Below are positions 35,201-44,055 of a DNA stretch of 64,000 bases, piece by piece. The stretch is from Micromonospora sp. WMMD812 (lineage in GTDB: Bacteria; Actinomycetota; Actinomycetes; Mycobacteriales; Micromonosporaceae). Made by a program: the position numbers and the translations under genes. Positions within the stretch are counted from its first letter, which is position 1. Each line of letters starts with the position of its first letter. The notes below the pieces were generated by a model. That model ran no database searches. It was not told where the DNA came from and worked only from the letters and a program-made list of their open reading frames with translations. The stretch lies in the NCBI RefSeq assembly GCF_027497215.1, contig NZ_CP114904.1:6912501-6976500 (forward strand), read 5' to 3'.

Positions 35201-36033
35201 CTGCTGGTTGGACGCTGCCGGTACGGGTCCCGACGGAACGCACCGAATACTTCACCCCCGGCTCCTGGGAGCTGCACCTCGGCTGGCGGGGCGGAGACAT
35301 GCTGCACGACAAGCGACACTTCGAGGCCGGGCGCGGCAACCGGATCGCCTGGAACAAGGCCGTGGCAGGGCCGACATTCCCCGGTACGACGCAGACCCTG
35401 GACGGCGAGAGACCATGGGCCTGGCGCAAGGACGGCGCGATCGACGTGATCCTGCCGATGTACGGCGACGCCGCCGGACGACCACGAGTTCCCTTCCCCT
35501 ACGACGGCACCGACACCGGCTCGATCAGCCTCTACCGGAACGGGGCACTCGTGCGAACCGAGCCGACGCCCGACACGGCCCGATTCGACATACCGGACGA
35601 GCCGGCGACCTACCGACTGGTTGCCGAGACCAACCGCGCGGCCGAGTGGTGGCCACTGTCGACGAAGGTGTCAGCGACCTGGAGTTTCCGCTCGTCGACC
35701 GAAGACGAGGCGAAGGCGCTGCCGCTGTTGACCACCCGGTTCGATCCCGCGGTGGACCTTCGGAACCGAGCTCCAGCCGGACCGTTCACCTTCCCGATGT
35801 ACGTCGAGCGGCAGGGCGACGACCGGGTGAAGCTCACCTCCCTCACCGTCGACGTGTCGTACGACGACGGCGGCAGCTGGCAACCGGCCACCGTCACCCC
35901 GGCCGGTAACCACTGGACCGTCGGCGTCGCCTCCCCGGCCACCGGCTATGCCTCGATACGGGCGAAGGCCACCGACACCGACGGCAACACCGTGGAGCAG
36001 ACCGTGCTGCGCGCCTACCAGATCGGCGGGTAG
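32291..36033 (+). pseudogene. Secreted S8 family serine peptidase, single-base frameshift
   Basis: ATG 32291 (AAGGAG site) opens a signal peptide (LALAVIVAAAVTPVQAAPGA) and a subtilase with Asp in VAVLDTGIDANHPDLAGRV, His in GHGHGTHVASTIAGSG and Ser in LDGTSMAAPHVAGAAALLV. At about 33901 the frame is lost: SWYNHGSVPV should join TLAFSAALSRGDGQ, which is in the next frame and continues for some 700 residues of beta-rich domains to 36033. One missing base explains it. Full length would be about 1247 residues. As read, the protein would end after the catalytic domain at 33985, so it might still be an active short enzyme. A hairpin follows. Confidence 0.85.
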
Positions 36034-36046
36034 TCCCGACCGACAT

Positions 36047-36087
36047 CGCCGGACGGTTGCGGCGTTCCCCGCGGCAACCGTCCGGCG
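36047..36087 (+). terminator. Hairpin after the second subtilase
   Basis: CGCCGGACGGTTGC / GCAACCGTCCGGCG, 14-bp perfect stem with a 13-nt loop, 13 bp after the stop. Confidence 0.75.
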
Positions 36088-36219
36088 GGCCGACACACCG
36101 ACTGGCGATGACCGCGCGGGATCAGCTGGCACGCGTGCCCGCGAACACTTCCCGGCGCATCGACGAAGAACGTGCGAGCCCAGGCGACAGTGGGCAGACC
36201 TGACGTGAAGGAGCTGGAC

Positions 36220-36825
36220 ATGGCTGTGTTGACCCGGGCGGCGGACGCCGCCACGGACGACACCGACGCCGTCGTCATCAGACAGGCCCGGCAAGAGCCT
36301 GAACGGTTCGCGACCGTGTTCGACCGCTACTACCTGCAGATCCACGGATATGCGGCCCGGAGGTTGGGTGGCAGCCTGGCCGACGACATCGCCGCGGAGA
36401 CGTTCCTGATCGCGTTCGACCTGCGGGAGCGGTACGACACGGCGCGCGCGGACGCCCGACCGTGGCTGTACGGGATCGCCTCCAATCTCATCGCGCGTCA
36501 TCAGCGCACGGAGGTGCGTCAGTACCGGGCACTCGCCCGCGTCGACCGGTTCGACGTTGCCGAAGGGCACGCCGACCGGGTCGCCGTACGGATCGACGTC
36601 GAGGCCGTCCGGGGGCAGTTGGCGGCGGCATTGGCCAAGGTCGCGGCGCGTGACCGGGACGTCCTGCTGCTCGTCGCCTGGGCGGGGCTCAGCTGCGAGG
36701 AAGCGGCCGGGGCGCTGGGGATCCCGGCGGGCACGGCACGCTCCCGGTTGCACCGGGCACGAAAGAAAGTGCGGGCGGCCCTGGGCGGCGCGGACCCGAC
36801 CGTAATCGGAAAGGACAACGACTGA
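36220..36825 (+). CDS. ECF-type RNA polymerase sigma factor
   Basis: A 201-residue group 4 sigma factor. Region 2: FDRYYLQIHGYAARRLGGSL then DDIAAETFLIAFDLRERYD and RPWLYGIASNLIARHQRTE. Region 4: RDRDVLLLVAWAGLSCEEAA and GIPAGTARSRLHRARKKVRA. ATG 36220 has an AAGGAG site six bases upstream; the frame extends further 5' but without support. The stop overlaps the next ATG (TGATG), so it is coupled to the CU044_5270-type membrane protein, a common pairing. Regulon and signal unknown. Confidence 0.92.
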   Translation: MAVLTRAADAATDDTDAVVIRQARQEPERFATVFDRYYLQIHGYAARRLGGSLADDIAAETFLIAFDLRERYDTARADARPWLYGIASNLIARHQRTEVRQYRALARVDRFDVAEGHADRVAVRIDVEAVRGQLAAALAKVAARDRDVLLLVAWAGLSCEEAAGALGIPAGTARSRLHRARKKVRAALGGADPTVIGKDND

Positions 36826-37856
36826 TGAATGACATGACGATGCTGCGCGACGCCTGGAGTGACGTGCCGCCCCCGTCGCCGGCGACCCGGGCGCAGGCAC
36901 GGGCGGCGCTGCTGGCCCGGGCCGCACATGTCGACAACCCGGCCCCGCAACGGGCGCCGTCCCCGCGGGCACGCGCGTCCACCCCCTGGCGCCTGCCCCG
37001 GCTCGGCTGGCGGGTGGGCGTCATCACGGCGGCGGTCGCCGCGGTGGTCGGAGGTCTGACCGTGGTGGAGAGCGTCAACGGACCGGTGGACCGGGGGCCC
37101 GCGGGGACGGCGATCCCTGGCCTTCCGGCCGCGCGCCCGGCCAGCGCCGCGGAAGCTCTGGAGCGTGCCGCCTCGGCTGCGGGGGCGCAGTCCTTCACCG
37201 CGCCGCGTCCGGATCAGTGGATCCACGTCGAGGAGCGGATGACCAGCGGGGCAGGGCCCGGCGGTCTGGTCACCGGCGGGCCATACCGGACCCGGGTTCT
37301 GCAACATTGGATGCGCGCGGACGGCAGGCAGGTCGCCTGGTTCGTAGACGGCAAGTTCCAGTTCCAGGGCCAGCCGGCACGCACGACGCCGCCATCGGAC
37401 TATCCGACGTTGGCCGCTCTGCCCACCGACCCGGACGCCCTGTTGCAGTGGCTGCACCAGGAGATGGGAGGGCTCACCGACAGCACCGAAGAGGACCGCA
37501 ACAGCTTTTCGTTCGGGCAGCTGAACGCCATCCTCCGCAACAACGTGCTTCCGCCCGGCGTGGAAGCCGCGATCTACCGCGCGATGGCGAAGATTCCCAA
37601 CGTGACGCTGGTGCCGGACGCCGTCAACGTCGATGGGCGACCCGCCATCGCGCTCGGCCGGGTTCAGGGCGGGTGGCTGCGCGAGGAGGTCTTGCTCGAC
37701 CCGGACACCCATCGGCTGATCGGCGAGCGGGCTGTCGCGATCAAGGACTACACCGCCCACGGACTCGACGGCACCGTACGAGTGAAAAGCGGCACCGTCC
37801 AGCGACTCGTGGTGACCAACGTCGAGATCGTCGATCGGCCGGAGGAGACGGGCTGA
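36825..37856 (+). CDS. CU044_5270 family membrane protein, putative anti-sigma partner
   Basis: A 343-residue protein starting MNDMTMLRDAWSDVPPPSPA, with a single membrane helix near residues 58-78 (WRVGVITAAVAAVVGGLTVV) and an outer domain with EALERAASAAGAQ, YRTRVLQHWMRADGRQVAWF, LRNNVLPPGVEAAIYRAMAK and RLIGERAVAIKDY. This is the CU044_5270 pattern, regularly found behind ECF sigma factors. A cytoplasmic N-terminal segment of about 57 residues could bind the sigma factor; anti-sigma activity is inferred from context. Ends at a hairpin. Confidence 0.82.
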   Translation: MNDMTMLRDAWSDVPPPSPATRAQARAALLARAAHVDNPAPQRAPSPRARASTPWRLPRLGWRVGVITAAVAAVVGGLTVVESVNGPVDRGPAGTAIPGLPAARPASAAEALERAASAAGAQSFTAPRPDQWIHVEERMTSGAGPGGLVTGGPYRTRVLQHWMRADGRQVAWFVDGKFQFQGQPARTTPPSDYPTLAALPTDPDALLQWLHQEMGGLTDSTEEDRNSFSFGQLNAILRNNVLPPGVEAAIYRAMAKIPNVTLVPDAVNVDGRPAIALGRVQGGWLREEVLLDPDTHRLIGERAVAIKDYTAHGLDGTVRVKSGTVQRLVVTNVEIVDRPEETG

Positions 37857-37867
37857 CCCGACCGAGT

Positions 37868-37897
37868 CTGGCCCGGGCGACAGCCCGCCCGGGCCAG
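37868..37897 (+). terminator. Hairpin after the sigma/anti-sigma operon
   Basis: CTGGCCCGGGCG / CGCCCGGGCCAG, 12-bp perfect stem with a 6-nt loop, 12 bp after the stop. Confidence 0.75.
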
Positions 37898-38066
37898 CCG
37901 GTACCGCCTCGGCATGGGGTAAAGGGTCGACGCAAAGCTGTTCGACCTCGATCATCTCGACACCGGATCTGCGAGGGTGGCGACTCCACAACGCTAGGCC
38001 CGCCGTGGACCGGCGGTCCGAACTGCGAGTGCGTGCAGGTGCTTCTGACTCGGTAGCTTGTCGGTC

Positions 38067-38522
38067 ATGACGGACGTACGGCTGGAGCCGATGACCGAGG
38101 ATCAGTACAAGCCGTGGCGGGCCGAGGCCGAGGCGCACTACGCGCAGAGCGTCGCCGCGTCGGGCCAGTCGGCGCAGGATGCGGCCCGCAACGCCGCCGA
38201 CACCTACGCGCAGCTGCTTCCCGACGAGTCCGCCACCCCTGACCACCATTTCTGGTACGCCTACGACGGCGATCGCCGCGTCGGCTTCCTCTGGATCAAA
38301 GTCGCCCACGGCAGCGCGTTCGTCTACAACGTCGCCGTCGAACCCGACGTACGCCGCCAGGGCTACGGCCGCGCAATCATGCTGGCCGCCGAGCGCTGGT
38401 GCCACGACAACGCGCTTTCCAGAATCGGTCTGCACGTCTTCGCCCACAACGCCGGCGCCCGGGCCCTCTACGAGCAGCTGGGCTTCACCGAGACCGGCCG
38501 CAACATGGCCAAAGACCTCTGA
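38067..38522 (+). CDS. GNAT family N-acetyltransferase
   Basis: A 151-residue acetyltransferase: RRVGFLWIKVAHGSAFVYNV, then the acetyl-CoA loop VAVEPDVRRQGYGRAIMLAA and HNAGARALYEQLGFTETGRN. Complete GNAT fold; substrate unknown. ATG 38067 is used; a TTG nine bases upstream is possible and no clear ribosome binding site is seen. Stands alone. Confidence 0.88.
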   Translation: MTDVRLEPMTEDQYKPWRAEAEAHYAQSVAASGQSAQDAARNAADTYAQLLPDESATPDHHFWYAYDGDRRVGFLWIKVAHGSAFVYNVAVEPDVRRQGYGRAIMLAAERWCHDNALSRIGLHVFAHNAGARALYEQLGFTETGRNMAKDL

Positions 38523-38685
38523 CCGCGATTCGCCCGCGTACGTGCATGCTGTCGATACTCGCCTCGGCCAGTCGACCTGCCCGGCCGCGCCGAGGACGTC
38601 GAGCGTCGCCTGGTGCAAAGGTTTGCGGCGGGTGGAAGTCCCGGGCATTTGATCCACCGGGTACGGGTGGTCGAGAATCGACGCC

Positions 38686-40073
38686 GTGGAATACGCGGAT
38701 CTCTCTCAGGCCTGGCTTCCATTGCTGGGCCAACTTGACCGCCATGTGTCCTCCGGGCGGCTTTCGCCGGACACGGCGAGGTTGCCCGATCTGATGAGCA
38801 CCTATCAGGTGCCGGGGGTAGCATCGCCGTCGGGCACGTGAGCGGGCGGGTGTGGGAGGCGGGTTACGGCGTCACGGGTGGCGAGACGTCGACGCCGGTG
38901 ACCCCGGGCACCGCTTTCGCGGCCTGTTCGATCAGCAAGCATGTCGCCGCGTTCGGTGCATTGCTCCTGGTCCAGGACGGTGTCCTGGATCTGGACACCG
39001 ACATCGGCGAATACCTCACCTCGTGGCAACTACTCGACCGCGGGGGTCAGCAACCGGGAGTTACGTTACGACAATTGCTGGCGCACACGGCGGGTTTGTC
39101 CGACACCTGGTACCGCGGCTATGCCGCAGATCGCGCCCCGTCACTGTTCCAGGTCCTGGAAGGCAGCGGCCCGACGACTACTCCACCGGTTCGATCGACC
39201 CTGTTGCCGGGGAGCCGTTTCCGGTATTCGGGCAGCCACTACTCCGTGCTCCAGCAGCTGATGGTGGACGCGACCGGAACCCCGTTCGAGGATCTCATGC
39301 GAACTCTGGTGCTGGAACCGGTGGCCATGGCTGGCAGCAGTTTCGATCAGCAGTTTCCGCACCAGCGACCGCATCTGGTTGCTCGTGGCCATCACGCTGG
39401 TGGCACCACGATTTCCGGCGGCTGGCGAGCGCAACCGGAGACGGCCGCCGCTGGACTGTGGAGCACCCCGGCCGACCTGGTCCGGCTCGACCTCGAGATC
39501 GCCCGGGCGGCCTCGGGAGAATCGAAGCTGCTGGACCGCGACCTGGCCACCGAGATGTGGACACCGCAGATTCCTGGCGGGAGCTACGGGCTCGGCACTG
39601 AGGTCGACGACCGCGCCGGGCGTCGGCGTTTCGGGCACACCGGGTTGAACGTCGGCTATACCTGCTTTTCCTACGTGTGGCCCGACAGCGGCACCGCGGT
39701 CGCTGCGACGACCAACTCTGAGGATGGCTGGGAGCTGCTGGCCAGCATCCGCGCCGCCGCGGACCGTCGGCACACCACCAGAATCACCGCCGCGCCGCGT
39801 GGTGACGTGACGGGCCGCTATGTCCTCCACGACGACTACCCGATCGACATCGCGGTCACCAACGGCCAACTGAGCTTCTCCGCCGCCGCCCAGCAACCGG
39901 TTGTACTCCTGGCGGACCCGGACGGTCGCTACCTACACCCAGGACTCGATCTGGAAGTCCGGTTCCGGCAGACCGACGACCAGCGTTACCTCCTGGAACT
40001 GCGGCAGGAAGGAGTCACGCAAACCGCGACACCATCGACCAAGCAGCCGGAACAGGTGAATATCCACCTGTGA
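38686..40073 (+). pseudogene. Serine hydrolase (beta-lactamase/PBP4* fold), single-base frameshift near the N-terminus
   Basis: From GTG 38686 the frame reads VEYADLSQAWLPLLGQL and LPDLMSTYQVPGV, the usual N-terminal part of class C-type serine hydrolases, but shifts in a GGGGG run at about 38814-38818. The continuation in the next frame is SIAVGHVSGRVWEAGYGVTG, then the catalytic SxxK (CSISKHVAAFGALLLVQDGV), RYSGSHYSVLQQLM (Y-x-S) and RRFGHTGLNVGYTC (HTG). An in-frame GTG at 38838 could start a 411-residue protein with all active-site motifs, so some activity is possible. Substrate unknown; the family hydrolyses esters, amides or D-amino acid peptides. Confidence 0.75.
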
Positions 40074-40174
40074 GCTTGCCGCGGCCGACATGTGCTGGCC
40101 GGCACCACACCGTACTCGGCGGCCCACCCGCCAGGCGCGTCGCCACCCTCTTCCCACGCCGGGCCGGCGAACGT

Positions 40175-40218
40175 GTGTAGCTAACCTTCTTGACGATCCA
40201 TAGACGTGTAGCTAAGTT
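40175..40218 (+). promoter_or_regulatory. Promoter with overlapping direct repeats before the GH3 gene
   Basis: Two copies of GTGTAGCTAA (40175-40184 and 40206-40215), 31 bp apart (three helical turns), flank a TTGACG (40190-40195) with a 17-bp spacer to TAAGTT (40213-40218). The second copy overlaps the -10 element, as expected for a regulator's operator. The regulator is not nearby. Confidence 0.55.
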
Positions 40219-40247
40219 TCGGTCATCGGACTGAGAGGTGGCCGTCT

Positions 40248-42065
40248 ATGCGTACCCGTCTCGTTGCCGCGACCGCGCTGGCAGCCACGTCGATGGCCAG
40301 CCTCGCGCCGCTTCCCGCCCGCGGTTCCGCCGCGCCGGCGAGCCCGGCCGCCGAACATGGCTGGGTCACGTCGACCCTGCGGCACATGAGCCTGGAACAG
40401 AAGGTCGGCCAGCTCTTCGCCGCCTACGTCTACGGCGGTGACGCCGCCGAGCCCACGGCCGCCGACCGCGCCGCGAATCGGGCGGCATTCGGCGTCGAGA
40501 CGCCGGCCGAGGTGGTCGACCGGTTCCACCTCGGGGCCGTCTGCTACTTCTCCTGGTCGCACAACCTGGACGATCCTCGCCAGATCGCCACCCTCTCCAA
40601 CGGCCTTCAGCGCGCCGCTCTCGGCGACGGCGCAAAGGGCCGGGTGCCGCTGCTCATCTCCACCGACCAGGAGCAGGGCGTGGTGCTGCGGATGCCCGCC
40701 CCCGCCGCGCAGTTCCCCGGTGCGATGGCGTTGGGCGCCGGGCGGTCACCCCACGCCGCCCGCGTGGCGGCGACGATAACCGGCCGCGAGCTGCGCGCCG
40801 TCGGCATCCACCAGCCGTACGCGCCCATCGCCGACGTCAACGTCGATGCCGGCAACCCGGTGATCGGCGTACGATCCTTCGGCGCCGACCCCGCGCTGGT
40901 GGCGCGCCTCACCGCCGCGCAGGTCACCGGCTTCCAGGAGGGTGCCGGCGCGAGCGCGGTGGCGAAGCACTTCCCCGGCCACGGCGACACGGCCACCGAC
41001 AGCCACACGGGTCTGCCGGTTATCGACCACAGCCGGGCGGAGTGGAACCGGATCGACGCGCCGCCGTTCCGGCAGGCGATCCGCGCCGGCGTCGAATCGA
41101 TCATGACCGCGCACATCGTGGTCCCCGCGCTCGACACCTCCGGCGATCCCGCGACGCTGTCGCCGCGGATCCTCACCGGCGTGCTGCGCGGCGAACTCGG
41201 CTTCCGGGGCGTCATCGTCACCGACGCGCTGAACATGGCCGGTGTCCGCGCGAAGTACGGCGACGAGCGGGTGCCGGTGCTGGCGCTGAAGGCCGGCGCC
41301 GACCAGCTCCTGATGCCGCCGGACCTCGCACTCGCGCGGGACGCGGTGCTGCGCGCCGTCGCCACCGGCGAGCTGCCCGAGCGGCGGATCGACGAGTCGG
41401 TCCGGCGCATCCTCGGCCTGAAGTACCGCCAGGGGCTGGCCCGCTCACCGCTGGTCGACGTTGACGAGGCGGTACGCACCGTCGGCGCGGCCGGGCACCT
41501 CGCCGCCGTCGCCCGGGTCACCGATCCGACGCTCACCGCCGTGCGCAACGACGCCGGGCTCCTGCCGCTGCACCGTGCCGACCGCTCGGTGCTGGTTACC
41601 GGCTGGGACAGCGCCGCCTTCGCCCCGGTCGCGACGATTGCCGAGGGGTTCACCGCCCGCGGCTCCCGCGCCACGGCCCGGCCGGCGACGCTACCCAGCG
41701 ATGCGGTGATCGCCGCGACCGCCACCGAGGCCGCCGGGCACGATCTCACCGTCGTACTGGTGAACAAGGCGTGGGACACGCTCGTCACCGACCCGCGCGG
41801 CACGCAGCGGCGCCTCGTCGCGGCGCTGCTCGCAACCGGGAAGCCGGTGATCGTCGTGGCGGTCCGCGATCCCTACGACATCGCCTACCTGCCGGGCGTG
41901 ACCACCTACCTGGCGACCTACTCGTACACCCGGGCGGCGATGGACGCCCTCGTCCGCGCACTGCACGGCGAGCTGTCCCCGACCGGACGGCTGCCCGTCA
42001 CGATTCCCACGGCCGAGGGCGCGGGCTCCGTGCTTTACCCCTACGGCCACGGCCTGACCTGGTAG
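40248..42065 (+). CDS. Secreted glycoside hydrolase family 3, NagZ-like beta-N-acetylglucosaminidase
   Basis: A 605-residue GH3 enzyme with a signal peptide (ATALAATSMASLAPLPARGS). The NagZ-type substrate motif is AVAKHFPGHGDTATDSHTGL, with the catalytic His/Asp loop, and the nucleophile lies in GVIVTDALNMAGVRAKY. TDQEQGVVLRMPAPAAQFPG is also typical. A C-terminal GH3_C domain with VVLVNKAWDT and YGHGLTW completes it. Likely removes N-acetylglucosamine from muropeptides outside the cell. ATG 40248, GAGAGG site. The following serine hydrolase gene is 42 bp away and probably co-transcribed. Confidence 0.9.
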   Translation: MRTRLVAATALAATSMASLAPLPARGSAAPASPAAEHGWVTSTLRHMSLEQKVGQLFAAYVYGGDAAEPTAADRAANRAAFGVETPAEVVDRFHLGAVCYFSWSHNLDDPRQIATLSNGLQRAALGDGAKGRVPLLISTDQEQGVVLRMPAPAAQFPGAMALGAGRSPHAARVAATITGRELRAVGIHQPYAPIADVNVDAGNPVIGVRSFGADPALVARLTAAQVTGFQEGAGASAVAKHFPGHGDTATDSHTGLPVIDHSRAEWNRIDAPPFRQAIRAGVESIMTAHIVVPALDTSGDPATLSPRILTGVLRGELGFRGVIVTDALNMAGVRAKYGDERVPVLALKAGADQLLMPPDLALARDAVLRAVATGELPERRIDESVRRILGLKYRQGLARSPLVDVDEAVRTVGAAGHLAAVARVTDPTLTAVRNDAGLLPLHRADRSVLVTGWDSAAFAPVATIAEGFTARGSRATARPATLPSDAVIAATATEAAGHDLTVVLVNKAWDTLVTDPRGTQRRLVAALLATGKPVIVVAVRDPYDIAYLPGVTTYLATYSYTRAAMDALVRALHGELSPTGRLPVTIPTAEGAGSVLYPYGHGLTW

Positions 42066-42107
42066 GCGGCGACCAATGCCGCACAGGAACTCACTGAGGA
42101 GTGCGCC

Positions 42108-43931
42108 TTGACCACGTCGTCGCGTCGCCTGCTCCGCTCCGTCGCACCCCGCCCGTTCGCGCTCGGCCTGGCCGTGCTGGTCCTGGCCACGTCGGCGCCC
42201 GCCGGGCCGGCCGCCGCCGCGCCGTCGCCGGCCGGGTCCGGACCACCGGCCGTCACGCCCGCCGACATCCGCTTCCGGCATGACACGCTGCGTCCCGGCG
42301 ATGCCCGCGAGGTCGGACTGCTCCCGGCGCAGGTCGATCGCATCCCCGCCGACCTGGCGGCCTACCTCGAGCCGACGCCGGACCATCCCGGGCATCCCAC
42401 GTACGCCGGCGCGGTGGCGCTGGCCGCCAAGGACGGCGTGATCGTCCAGCACACCGCGGTGGGCACGGCGGTGCGGTACGCCTCCGTCGGGCCGCCGCCC
42501 GAGCTGGTCGGCGTGGAACTCCCCGCCGACCAGCAACTGCCGATGCGGCCCGACACCATCTTCGACCTGGCATCGGTGTCGAAGCTGTTCACCACGATCG
42601 TCCTCCTGCAGCAGGTCGAGCGGGGGCGAGTGGCCCTGGACGCGCCGGTCGCCCGGTACGTGCCGGAGTTCGCGGCCGGCGGCAAGGAGTCGGTCACCGT
42701 ACGGATGCTGCTCACCCACACCTCGGGTCTGCCCGCCTTCACGCCGCTGTGGAGCCGCTACCCGACGCCGGAAGCCCGCTTCGCCGCGGCACTCGCCACG
42801 CCGCTCGCGGCCGGTGCGACGCCCGGCAGTCGGTACGTCTACTCCGACCTCGGGCTCATCTCGCTGGGCGTGCTGGTGGAACGGGTGACCGGCCGGCCGC
42901 TCGCCGAACTGGTCCGCGACGGGGTCACGGCGCCGCTCAACATGGTCGACACCGGCTACAACCCGGGGCCGGAGCGTCGGTCCCGGATCGCCGCGACCGA
43001 GTACCAGCCGTATGCCGGGCGCGGCATGGTCTGGGGCGAGGTGCACGACGAGAACGCCTGGTCGCTCGGGGGAGTGGCCGGCCACGCCGGAGTGTTCTCC
43101 ACCGCCGCTGACCTGGCCCGCCTCTGCCAGTCACTGCTCAACGGCGGCGAGTATCGCGGGCGACGAATCCTGCGGGCCGAGACGGTGCGGGAGATGCTGG
43201 TCAACTACAACGCGCCGCTGGAAGCGGCCTACCCCGAGAGCGACCGGGGACTTGGCTTCGAGCTCAACAAGCACTGGTACATGATGGGGCTCTCCTCCCC
43301 GGTGACGTTCGGGCACACCGGCTTCACCGGCACCTCCCTCGTCGTCGATCCGCTCTCCCACTCGTTCGTCATCCTGCTCAGCAATCGAGTGCACCCCGAT
43401 CGCGGCTGGGGCAGCAACAACGTCGCCCGGAGCGCGGTCGCACGCGATCTCGCCGAGGCGATGCCGGTGCGGCCCCGCTCGGGCAGCGCATGGCGGGCGG
43501 ACCCACGCGACCGCGCGACCGCGACACTCACCGCCCCCCTGCGCCGGGTGGCGCGGGGCGGCACGGCCACCTTCCTCCTCTGGTACGACACCGAACCGCG
43601 TTACGACAGCGCGCGGTTCGAGGTCTCCACCGACGGGGGACAGACCTGGGCCCCGGCACGGATGCTGCTGCGCAACGGAGACCGACGGTGGACCGCCGAC
43701 GGCGCGGTGACCGGCTACGGCGGGCGAGACTGGTGGCAGGTCTCGCTGGCGCTGCCCGACCAGGCGGGTCATCTGCGCTTCATCAGCACCACCGACGGCT
43801 CGGGCCAGGGCCGTGGGGTCTACGTGGACCGGATCATGGCGGTGGACCGGGACGGGCTGCTCTTCCACGGCGAGGGTGGCGCGGACGCCGCCCGACTCGT
43901 CGCCGACGGGTGGTCGCCCGCGCGTACCTGA
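42108..43931 (+). CDS. Secreted serine hydrolase (beta-lactamase/PBP fold) with C-terminal beta domain
   Basis: A 607-residue exported protein from TTG 42108 (GAGGAG site), signal peptide to about 38. Penicillin-recognising motifs: FDLASVSKLFTTIVLLQQVE (SxxK), RYVYSDLGLISLGVLVERVT (YxD), and VTFGHTGFTGTSLVVDPLSH (HTG). A C-terminal module (about 465-607) has FEVSTDGGQTWAPARMLLRN, an immune-inhibitor-like beta-sandwich. Pairing with a NagZ-like enzyme suggests cell-wall peptide or amino-sugar turnover; enzymes of this type occur in MurNAc-recycling clusters. Specific reaction unknown. Confidence 0.88.
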   Translation: MTTSSRRLLRSVAPRPFALGLAVLVLATSAPAGPAAAAPSPAGSGPPAVTPADIRFRHDTLRPGDAREVGLLPAQVDRIPADLAAYLEPTPDHPGHPTYAGAVALAAKDGVIVQHTAVGTAVRYASVGPPPELVGVELPADQQLPMRPDTIFDLASVSKLFTTIVLLQQVERGRVALDAPVARYVPEFAAGGKESVTVRMLLTHTSGLPAFTPLWSRYPTPEARFAAALATPLAAGATPGSRYVYSDLGLISLGVLVERVTGRPLAELVRDGVTAPLNMVDTGYNPGPERRSRIAATEYQPYAGRGMVWGEVHDENAWSLGGVAGHAGVFSTAADLARLCQSLLNGGEYRGRRILRAETVREMLVNYNAPLEAAYPESDRGLGFELNKHWYMMGLSSPVTFGHTGFTGTSLVVDPLSHSFVILLSNRVHPDRGWGSNNVARSAVARDLAEAMPVRPRSGSAWRADPRDRATATLTAPLRRVARGGTATFLLWYDTEPRYDSARFEVSTDGGQTWAPARMLLRNGDRRWTADGAVTGYGGRDWWQVSLALPDQAGHLRFISTTDGSGQGRGVYVDRIMAVDRDGLLFHGEGGADAARLVADGWSPART

Positions 43932-44055
43932 CCGCGTCTGCCCTGATCAACTGGCGATGGAGACCTCACCGCCCTCGCCCGTGCCGGGGTGGGCGACGAC
44001 ACGGTTGCCGTGCGGGCAGCGGCGCGGATCGAATCGGCGGACCCACGCCGCGTGG

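Noticed and set aside
36055..36171. Extended 5' start of the ECF sigma factor
   Set aside because: The upstream part is the terminator region of the subtilase, and ATG 36220 has the ribosome binding site.
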